IMG/VR virus record: IMGVR_UViG_3300008116_000288 | Span: 1-25,163 of that record | Length of the DNA stretch: 25,163 bases | Direction: 5' to 3' (one strand) | From: a virus | Shown: positions 9,001 through 18,800 of the stretch, in pieces | Numbering within the stretch: the stretch's first letter is position 1 | Layout of the letters: each line of letters opens with the position of its first letter | The notes under the pieces: model-generated | Database searches by the model: none | Seen by the model: only the letters and a program-made list of their open reading frames with translations | Told to the model about the DNA's origin: nothing | Made by a program: the position numbers and the translations under genes

Positions 9001-9409
9001 AATGTTGTCGGATTCCGTAATATTAAATAGTGTTGAGTTCAAGCCATTGTTTGGACCTAAAGCTGACCCAGCGTTGCAAGCAACGATCAAAGTAGTAAAG
9101 GTAAGTAAAGTTAATGCTAGTGACAGTGAAATTAGAAGTGCAGTGTTGGCTGCAATGAACAATTATTTCAACATTAATAATTGGGACTTTGGTGACACAT
9201 TCTATTTCTCAGAGCTTAGCGCATATCTACATGCTGAATGCGGAGACCTGATCAGTTCCGCAGTGTTAGTACCAAATGATCCTACCATGAGTTTTGGAGA
9301 CTTATATGAAATAAAGTGCAGACCATATGAAATCTTTGTCAACGCTGCTACAGCAAATGATGTATTAGTTGTACCGGCACTCACTCCCGATGAATTACAA
9401 ATAAGATAA
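6041..9409 (+). CDS. gp6: gp6-like baseplate wedge protein (enlarged)
   Basis: gp6 proteins dimerise between neighbouring wedges to close the baseplate ring around the hub. The N-terminal signature is clear at residues 36-110: LRKAFIDYLQVYYPETFNDY, SSEFVALLDVIAFMGQ, RNDLNARENFIDTAERRDSV. A baseplate-J/gp6 motif follows at about 405-434 (ARESIAEIKQRAPTRYYTQN and MVNGEDY). The C-terminal block (about 1007-1085) has SDSEIRSAVLAAMNNYF, NNWDFGDTFYFSELSAYLH and LISSAVLVP. At 1122 residues it is much longer than T4 gp6 (660). The surplus lies mainly between about 440 and 1000, a beta-rich Asn/Tyr-rich region I cannot assign. The start is supported by GAGAGA five bases before ATG. The gene ends eight bases before the giant gene, consistent with one operon. 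The identification is secure; the role of the insert is unknown. Confidence 0.93.
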   Translation: MATSSRQSALFGLNDWKTIYQTFNQADFRSYDYETLRKAFIDYLQVYYPETFNDYVESSEFVALLDVIAFMGQGLAFRNDLNARENFIDTAERRDSVVKLANLVSYTPKRNIAGQGYLKVTSISTTQNITDINGLNLSNVPVLWNDPANPNWLEQFNTIINAALINTQRIGRPGNVSEISGITTNEYSIQIAPNALPIVPFNATVNNTNMNFELCSVTSIDEDYVYEIPPAPSGRFNMLYRNDKLGFGSPDTGFFFYFKQGSLQTFDFALQQQIANQTINIDIQGINNTDTWLYKINQDRSRDLWRKVENVYADAYLQNESSARQIFSVSSRFNDQVTYVFGDGVFSEIPVGNFRAYVRAGNALTYTIYPTDMNGLSVAFTYISRLGRAETLTLGLSLTQTVTTAQARESIAEIKQRAPTRYYTQNRMVNGEDYNNFPYTLYSSIIKSKAINRSSIGVSKNLDLLDPTGKYSSTNSFGSDGALYQDDTDGFLNLTINNTSDIIAFFTNTLASVLSLNRASQYYIQNYPRYDVNTSTGDGVVYWKTSSVDTSSESGYVYNVSGSLETPINVGTFNTNNLKYLTTGAIVKFNAPAGFYFDSDNRLKAGIPGPSDSTFIWTTILNVVGDGSNNGEGSFANGSGPIVVSGYVPDGVVLTQIIPVFGNNIPASVIQECLIRMELNQDFTLVFDNSLMINQNRWSIKKFTDPNWFVKFTSVGLNRYSITYRSLTYYFASVADTRFTFAKNELVYDPFSGKIIQDFINVLGINALPNNTTPLGKDTKVNILGQTVESDGYVNDFQVEVAATDVNNRQLILNPDFFNEITGYVSGGSNIGIYTFFETVQDPINLTRQYLIPTSSVMSQYPTQTQIELVKYDYPLGQLFYAYGENKFYKTVQDQTVTVPFYYLVEQLQYSVKPGRQGLSYQYRHNSNNTNRIDPVTTNIIDLYVVTQSYYTAYQNYIVDSTNTIPEPNRPTLTELTQEYNQVQNYKMLSDSVILNSVEFKPLFGPKADPALQATIKVVKVSKVNASDSEIRSAVLAAMNNYFNINNWDFGDTFYFSELSAYLHAECGDLISSAVLVPNDPTMSFGDLYEIKCRPYEIFVNAATANDVLVVPALTPDELQIR

Positions 9410-9417
9410 GTAGATAC

Positions 9418-9867
9418 ATGGCTAGAGTAAGAACATTAAATTTCCTTCCGGAAATATTTCAGACCCCCACTAACGCTGAATTTTTAGCAGCGACCCTGGA
9501 CCAAATTGTTAGTAATCCAGTAACAGCTAAAGTTCAAGGCTATGTTGGTAGTAGATTTGGACCGGGTATAAATGCGCTTGATTATTATGTCACCGAGCCT
9601 ACCAAAGTTCGCACAGACTATCAATTAGAACCCGGGGTAGTATTCACTAAGCCTGGTGAAAGCGTTGCACGAGACTTCATTACATACCCTGGCATTGTTG
9701 ACTCACTAAAAATCAGCGGTGCAGTAACTAATAATAATGATCGTTTGTTCCAAAGCCAGTTCTATTCATGGGATAGCTTTACGAATCTAGACAAGCTTGT
9801 GAACTATCACGAGTACTACTGGATTCCAGCCGGTCCTCCTGCTGTTACAGTTTCTAACTCAGTAGTC
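9418..9867 (+). other. Conserved N-terminal block of the giant protein
   Basis: Residues 1-150 contain LNFLPEIFQT, TNAEFLAATLDQIV, YVGSRFGPG, YYVTEPTKVRTDYQLEPGV, DRLFQSQFYSWDSF and LDKLVNYHEYYWIP. This order is the hallmark, from memory, of giant virion proteins downstream of gp6 in marine T4-like phages. Being N-terminal and conserved, it is the likely anchor to the baseplate, which is inference. Confidence 0.6.
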
Positions 9868-12800
9868 TTTACAAACGAAGATTATCTAGTAACTGATTTT
9901 GCTAATAATTACGAAATCTCAGAAGTAGGTTCTCAGATTGATTTAGGATCAAACCCAACACTATCTCTATTGCGTGGCGGCACGTACACGTTTACGGTAA
10001 ATCAAGATAGTCAGTTTTGGATTCAGACTGAACCTGGCACTAGCGGCTTTGAAGCAACTCAGCCCAATATTCCTACTAGAGAAGTGTTTGGTGTTTCAAA
10101 CAACGGCGAGAATAATGGCACAGTAACGTTTGTTGTACCACAAAAGAATGCACAAGATCAATATATTTTCCCCGGCAACAATGTTGTTGACGTAGTTTCT
10201 ACATTACCATTCAGTCAGGTAAATGGTCAAAGACTCTATACTATCACTGATCCTGCAACCGGAATCACCTATCCCGGATTACAAGAAATTGATGGTGTAT
10301 CTGGGTTAAATGGATTGCGTGTAATGTTTTACGACACTGGCGCAGTCGATGAAATTGGATATATCTCATCTTACTATGATGAAACATTCTATGACGTAAA
10401 CGATCCATTCTTTACTAACCCTGCAACAGTAGTTGTTGCTAGCACTAGCGCAGTCAATAATGCATTGACCGTAGATACAGGATATTCAACTGGACCATTA
10501 ATATTAAATCAGACTATTACAATTTCTGGGACTCCGATGGGAGGTCTTGTACCGGGTCAGGTATATTTTGTTAAAGAAATCTTGAGTTCAACAGAGTTTA
10601 CTGTTTCAGAAAGCATTGAGGGTGCGACTGTAACATTGTCCACTCAGAGTGGCGTAGACATGGTCGTGAATATCAATCAGGGTCAGTTTGAGCAGGGCTT
10701 CTATTCTACAGTAAACGAGAACTTCTATAGAATTCAATTAGTAGGAGATCCTAACAATCCTGTACTAAGATTAATTCCAGATGGATCTATCCCTAACAAT
10801 CAAAACATCGTTCCTCAGTTTGGTGTTCAGTGGATTAATCGTCCATTCTATCGCAATACACTGGGAGTAATCTCACTAGTACCTCAGATTACAGCGCCGA
10901 AAGATATTCTATACTATCAAGATGGTTCTAACCCCAACAAAGTTGGCATCTTGAAAATTATTGAAAATAATGGTAAAGATTATCTAGATGTTGATACGGA
11001 AATTTTAGGTAAGATTAACTATACTTCTCCAAATGGTGTTGCATTTACAAATGGCTTAAAAGTTAGCTTTGACGGAAACGTGTTTCCTGTTAGCTATCGC
11101 CGCGGCGAATACTACGTAGAAGGTGTTGGCACCGGAATTGAATTAATTTCCGTAGAAGATTTAATTTGCCCTGAAGGATTTACTATTGGTGACTATATAC
11201 CTTGGGATTCTTTGGGCTTTGATATCGGTAACTATGACATTAATTTATTCTTGCCTATTGAACAAGATTATATCACTATTGCTAGAAACAGCATAAGCAG
11301 AAATGCATGGTCTAGAAGCAATCGTTGGTTCCATATTGATGTTATTAACGCTACTGCAAGCTATAATAAAAATCCTGCAATATTAACAGAGTTTGCAACA
11401 CAGGAAAATAAAGCTAAAAGACCTATCATTGAGTTTTATCCAAACCTAAGATTGTATAACGGTGGCTCAGTAGGTAAAAGAGCAGTAGATTTCTTTGACA
11501 CTAGAGAACCAGATGCACTCACTAACGTTGCTGGACTATACAATTATTATCCCGACGTTGAGACGTATACTACAAACACTGCGGTAGTTGCTCCTACCCC
11601 GACAACAATTGTTGCAGTAAGTGCAATGCTTGCCGGCGAGACTTATGTAGTTGACACTGCATTTGGCACTTTGCAGCCTGTTTGGAATACGCTTGCTGGC
11701 ACTGAGGGCGTTACCTATGTTGACGGTGACGTAATTACTTGCCAGGTAGACGGCAGCACAATTGCTGTTCCTGGCACCGGTCTAGCAAGACTGTTGTATG
11801 ATCAAACAACGATTGTTGTGCCACTAGACGAAGTTACCGGAACGTTCCAAATCGGGATGTACACTGGCGACACACTAAATCTAGTTCCCGTAAATTCACA
11901 AATTATTAACCTTTCAGATGACGGTACGGATCTAACAATAACAGTTAACTGGCCATATCCTCAGGATCTAGTAGGCGGAACAACTAGCATCGTTGGCACT
12001 GATACTACAGCTAGCAACTACGCAGTATTCCCTGGTGCAAGAATCATTTTTGCAAATGATACGGATGCCGAAACAAGCACTACCATTTATGTAGTAGATA
12101 TCGTAGAATTAGCACCTGGTCAAGAACCGGAAATCGTATTAACTAGAGCAGAAGACGCTACCATTGAGATTGATGAGCAAACTGCAATTTCTAGAGGATA
12201 TAATTATCAGGGCAAGACATTCTATTATGATGGAATTGAATGGCTAGAAGCTCAGCAAAAAGTTACGGTAAATCAAGCTCCGTTATTTGATGTGTTTGAT
12301 GACAACGGCATTTCTTTTGGCAACCCAGAAATCTATAACAGTACAACATTTAAGGGAAGCACAATATTTTCATACGGTATTAATCCATTAACCGTTGACG
12401 ATCCTATTTTAGGCTTCCCAGTGCGCTTTAGCGACATTGGCAATATCGGTGACATTAGCTTTGACGTAACTCTTAACTCAGATACATTTGACTATGTGCG
12501 TGGTTTTGAGTCTATCACTCAAAAAGTAAACACCGGTTATGTTCACAACACTACTACACGTACAGAATATCAGAGAGAGTTGGGTTGGCAAACAGCAGTT
12601 GCTCCTAGCACGCAGTATCAGATATTCAATTTCAATTATCAAATTGAAAACCCTACATTAGTTTATACGTGCGATGTTCAAGCATTGCCTGACTTATTAC
12701 CAGACGAGCAGGGCTGGACTAGTGTTCAGGTATACTACAACAATGTTTATCAAGAGCCTAGCAATTATACAATAACCCGCTACGACAATGCAACTAGTAT

Positions 12801-15800
12801 TACATTGATCAATCCGCCCGAAGAAACTACGGTAGTACAAGTTTTGGTATTGAGTGATCAAGTAAGCAACAATGCTTACTACATGACACCTATCAATCTA
12901 AACAACAACCCATTCAATGAAGACTTGACAGTTGCAGATTTAGGTGATATCAGAAATCAATACCAAGACATATTTGTAAACGCACCCGGCACGACCGGCA
13001 ATATCTTTGGTGTAAACAACTTTAGAGATTTAGGCAATCTAGTTCCATATGGAACTAAGATCATTCAAAACAGTGCAAGTCTTGCAATACCCGGTGCATT
13101 CCTGCGTAAGTCTAATCACGACTTGTTAAACGCATTGTTGTTCAACAGCCGCGAATACGTAAAGTATAAGCAATTGCTTGTAGATACTGTGCAAAATACT
13201 GATTATGTACAACGTTATACTCCTGCTGACATTCTAGACGATGCAATTGAGCAAATTTCTGCTAGCAGAAGTGAAACCAGCGCATTCTTCTGGTCAGACA
13301 TGTTGCCTAACAAGAGTCCATTCAGAGTCAACACTTACAAGTTTAACAGTAACAATGATGTAACTAGATATCCATTGAGTCAAGTTTATAACTTTGAATC
13401 AGCAAATTATAATGGCGTACTAGTTTATCTTAACCGCACCGTTGACAACAACTTAGTGCAGAAGCAATTACTAAGAAATGTTGACTATACAATTAGCACT
13501 GATAGTCCCACATTAACTATCACATTAGATTTGGTACCTGGTGACAGCGTTGTAATTAAAGAATACAATCAGACGTACGGTTCATATGTTCCTTATACTC
13601 CAAGTAAGTTGGGGCTATATGCACTACACCAGCCTCAGGTAGTATTGGACAGCGACTATACTGTTCCAACATACTTCATTAAAGGTCACGATGGATCATA
13701 TACGAAGTTGTATGGTGACTATATTCCTGAGCTAGATGTTCTTATTGACTTCAGAGACCAAGCATTGCTTGAGTTTGAAAAGAGAATCTACAATAACGTA
13801 AAACTAAGCACCGAAGTTCCTATCAAGTTCTATGATGTACTTCCCGGCTTCTTTAGAAATAGTGACTATAGCTACGATGAATGGCTACAGATGTATTCTG
13901 TAAACTTCTTGAATTGGATTGGTCAGAACAGATTAGACTACAAGACTCAGTTCTATAACAGAAACAACGAATTCACATACAACTATACCAACGCACAAAA
14001 CAAGTTGGATGGCTCCCCTATTAAGCAGGGATATTGGAGAGGTCTATACGAATATCTATATGATACTACTACTCCTAACTTGACCCCTTGGGAAATGCTA
14101 GGGTTTGCTGATAAGCCTACGTGGTGGGAAGATCGTTATGGGCCGGCCCCATACACAAGCGACAACCTAGTATTGTGGGGAGACGTTGAAGCAGGTATCG
14201 TGTATTCAGAAGATGGCACGTTCACTGTTGTTCCTGAATTAGCAAGACCGGGAATCACTAATATCATTCCTGTTGACACAGCAGGTAATTTGCTCAGCCC
14301 ATTATTCTCTGTTGTCGGTACTTATAATCCTAGCACTTTCCAGAAAGATTGGAGAGTTGGTGATGATGGTCCCGTTGAATTAAGCTATCGTCGTAGCTCA
14401 ACATATCCGTTTGACGTAATAAAATTATTCGCATTAACCCGCCCGGCGGAGTTTTACAACTTAGCAGTTGACCTAGACAACTACAAATTTAATGCCGAAT
14501 TCAATCAGTATTTGGTAAACAATAGAACCCATTTGATTCCTAGCGACATTGAAGTGTATGGTAACGGCACTGCTAAAACTTCCTACATCAACTGGATTGT
14601 TGACTATGAAAAGCAATTAGGCATTGACTCAACCGCTAACATCACTAGCTTGCTTGATAACCTAGACGTTAGATTGATCTATCGTTTGGCAGGATACAGT
14701 GACAAGACAATGCTTAAGTTCTATGTTGAGAAGGGTTCTCCCAATAGCAACAATGCAGCGTTATTAATTCCTGACGAGAGCTATTCAGTATTACTATATG
14801 ACAACCAGCCATTTGACAAAATAACATTTTCTAGTGTTATTGTTCAACAAGATGTTGACGGCTATAAAGTATTTGGTAACTCTCAGAACATTGCTTACTT
14901 TACGACATACGCCCCGCTTAATAATGGCAATTACGAAGATATTACTGTAATCAACCAAAGAGTTAAAGTAAACAAAGATCATTCAACTCAAGAAGTATTA
15001 GTTCCATATGGAACTAAGTTCTATAGCGCCCAAGAAGTAGCTCAGTTTATTATGAGCTATGCTGCATACCTAAATGATAAGGGTATGATTTTTGATAAGA
15101 TTGAATCTGGCGTAGAGATTAACTGGAATCTTATGGTACAAGAGTTCTTGTACTGGACGCAAACTGGCTGGGATGTAGGTAGCATCATTACATTGAACCC
15201 ATCCGCAACAGATTTAAATGTCAATAGAGACGGATACATTGTACAGCCACTGACATTGCAGCAGCAAAACTTCATTCTTAATCAGGATCTATATCCGATT
15301 CAGCTTAACAACCTATGCGTAAATCGTGATGGGACTTCATTCAGAGTACACACATTGAACGAAGGTGATTCAATGTCTTATGCTCAGTTCAATGTCAGCA
15401 ACTTTGAGCATGGTATTGTGTTTGATAACACTACCTTGTTCAATGACGTTATCTACAACCTAACAACTGGTCTAAGACAGAATAGAATTACTTTGCGCGG
15501 TATGAAGACCGCAGAGTGGAACGGTACAGTAGATACTTGGGGCTTTATTCTAAATCAAGACAACGTTCAAGAATGGGCCCGTGATATCAAGTATCCTAAG
15601 GGAATCATTGTAAAGTATAAGAACAAGTATTGGACTGCATTGAGACTCGTAGAACCATCAGCAGTATTCAATGAGCTTGATTGGAAATTGGTAGACTACC
15701 AAGATATTCAAAAGGGACTGTTGCCAAATAGTGCAACCCGTTCATATGAAAGCACACTGTACTATAACTGCAACGAAACTAATCTTGAACAAGATGCAGA

Positions 15801-18800
15801 CTTGTTGTCCTTCTCATTGATTGGTTATCGTCCCCGTGATTACCTTGCTCTTGCAGACTTGACAGATGTAACGCAGATCAACGTCTACAAGAACATGATT
15901 AAGAACAAGGGTACACGCAATGCTACTCAGGCATTTGATGGTGTAAATCTGCCGCAGGGCGGAATCCAGTACAACGTTTATGAAAACTGGGCTATCAAGA
16001 ACGGCGAATATGGCGGAGTACTAAATGATAACTTTGTTGAGTTCAGACTTGATCAAAGCGTATTGACCGGCAACCCGAGCATTGTGTCACTTAATAACGG
16101 TGTGTATACTCCAGGGGCAATGCAGGAAGTTTCATTGTACGACCTATTCAATTATGGCGATAATGTTACCGATCCTAACATACTAGCCACTGTCAATACC
16201 GAAGCAACTGACATTACATATCCTAGCGCAGGTTATGCAAACTTTGATGACGTAAAAATGTCATCATTCTACTATGCAGGATTGCCAAACGCCGTTGATA
16301 AGTCAGGTAAGGTAATCCCAATACAGAATTTCTATGTAAGAGACTACTTCTGGTTAGCAAACTTTAAAGAAAAGTGGGGCATCTATACTTGGAATCCAAT
16401 CGGACAGGTGGTTGCTGCAATCGGTAATGTAAACGGAACCACCACAATCCGATTCTCACAACCGCACAATTTAAAGAAATTAGATCCTATTGCGATTGTT
16501 AATTTCTCAACAACCGTTGATGGTTACTATTTGGTTTCCGATATCATTAACCTCAATGAAGTAATAATCAATTTAAATCTGCCAAATCTCAACAGCGGCA
16601 ATGTATTGCAGGGACTTGGTGTAGGTTTGTTAGTAACTAATCAAAGAGTGAACAAGCCATCTGACATTGAATCTTTATCACTGTTAGAAGCAGAGTTTAC
16701 TAAGAATACAGTTTGGGTAGACGAGAACACTGATGGTAGCTGGGCAGTATATCGCAAGAATATCAACTATCAAAATACTGGCGAAATTTATGTTGACAAT
16801 TCAACAACGTTTGGTTCAAGCGTAGCCTATACTGATATTGTGGGATACTTGATCGGTGATCCTGGCGCAGGCAAAGTACACAGATTCTATTACAACGAGT
16901 CTACAAACGAGTATGATTTGGCCCAAGTAATTACCAAAACAAGTTCGTTTGGCTCTGCTATTGCACACGCAGGTAACACATTTGTAATATCTCAACCCAC
17001 CGGAACTCCAAAAGTCTTTGTGTATATTTGGAACGACACTACTGCAACTAACAACCTAATTCAGTATCAAGAAATTGCAGCGCCTGGCGGAGTAACTGAT
17101 TGGGGAAGTAAGATTGCTATCTCAGGTGATCAGAATTGGATTTATATCTCTGATTATCTTAATACCAATGTATACGTATACCGAAAAGATAACACAGAAT
17201 TTACTGCTGGATATTTCACTGTAGGACAAACTTACACAATTACTAGTGTGGGAACAACTGACTTCACAACAATCGGTGCCCCGCAGAATAGTGTAGGCAT
17301 TACATTCGTTGCTACGGGAATTGGTACCGGAACAGGTACTGCAACACGAGTGACATACCAAGAAGCAGCAGTGATTGATGGAAGTTTGCTAGGATTAACC
17401 AATAGTGATGGATTTGGCAAGTCAATCTCAACCAGCTACTATGGGGACAGAATATTCATCGGTGCACCAAACAAAGATCACGCAAATGGCACGACCGATA
17501 ATGGCGAACTATATTTCTATCAACGTTCTGTGCAGAACTTTGAAGCGCAGTATACTACAGTTCCTTACTTACCGCACACATTCAATTTAGCATGGACACC
17601 CGATACCGCAGCCGCAAATGTAACTGCAACAAACGGTACTACTGACAAGATTACCCTTTCTACTGTAAGTGGAATGAGTGTGAATGATGCCATTGTTTTT
17701 GTTGGCAGTGGTCTATCTGGTACAGGAATTGAAGAAAACAAAACCTATTACATTGAATCTATCGTGGGCGGCGATATCACCATTAAAACTTCAAGATCAT
17801 CAACTACTGTATTTGGTATTACTACAGTTGCTTCAGTAACCGGAGCTACTGCTTCAGCACAAACCACTCCGTTGTATGTTACTGTCAATGGAACACTAGT
17901 CGCTGATAATAACTATGCAGTAAATGGCAGCAATCTAATTTACAGTGGATTCTTAAGAGCCGGCGATATTGTAAATGTCAGCGGTAATGAGTTCTTCATG
18001 GCGCAAGAATTCAATCCAGAAACTAACGATAGAATCAATATTCAGTTTGGCTATGCAGTAGATACTACGCAATCTTCTGGCGAGTTGTTAATTGGTAGCC
18101 CATTTGAAATCAATGAAGAAATCAAAGAAGGCAAGGTATATAGATATACTGATGCAGGCGCAAGATTTGGCATAGTATTTGGTACAGAAGAATGCAACGT
18201 TTTGGGTTCACGTACTATTTTGATTAACGGATTCGCAGTTAATTTAGCAGCGGGCAATGCCGAAGATACAGCTTCAGTAATTAATGCGACTCAAGTGCCG
18301 AACGTTATTGCTTCTTCAACTAGTGATAACAAGTTAATCATTCAGGTGGCAGACCAGTCATTAGCTCAAATCAACAACAAACTAGTAGTAACTGCGTTTG
18401 ATGATACGACATTGGCAGAGTTGGGCATACAGTCATATAGCTTTACTCAGATTGTTACTTGCCCGCATCGTGAGGGTCCAACTGAATTCGGTAAGTCAAT
18501 CAAGTTTAACGAATTTGATTCTGTTGTTATCGGTGCCCCGGTTGGTGCTAATTTTGTAGGAACTACCTTTGACTTTACCGATGACGAAAATCTAGATAAT
18601 GACACTGTGTTTGATAATAATGCTACTAGATTTGTAGAGAGCTATGCAAACTCTGGTGCAGTATATATGTTTGATTTACTATCAAACTACGAAGGAAATG
18701 CATTAAATCCTGGCGCATTTGTATATGCCCAGTCTGTGAACACTTCTACCTTAAACTTTGACTTCAATCCATATTATGGCTATGCAGTTGACTTCAATAA

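Noticed and set aside
9396-9403. TACAAATA as a late promoter for the giant gene
   Set aside because: It matches the T4 late box at 7 of 8 positions but lies inside the gp6 coding end, only 14 bases before the ATG, leaving almost no room for a leader with a ribosome site.
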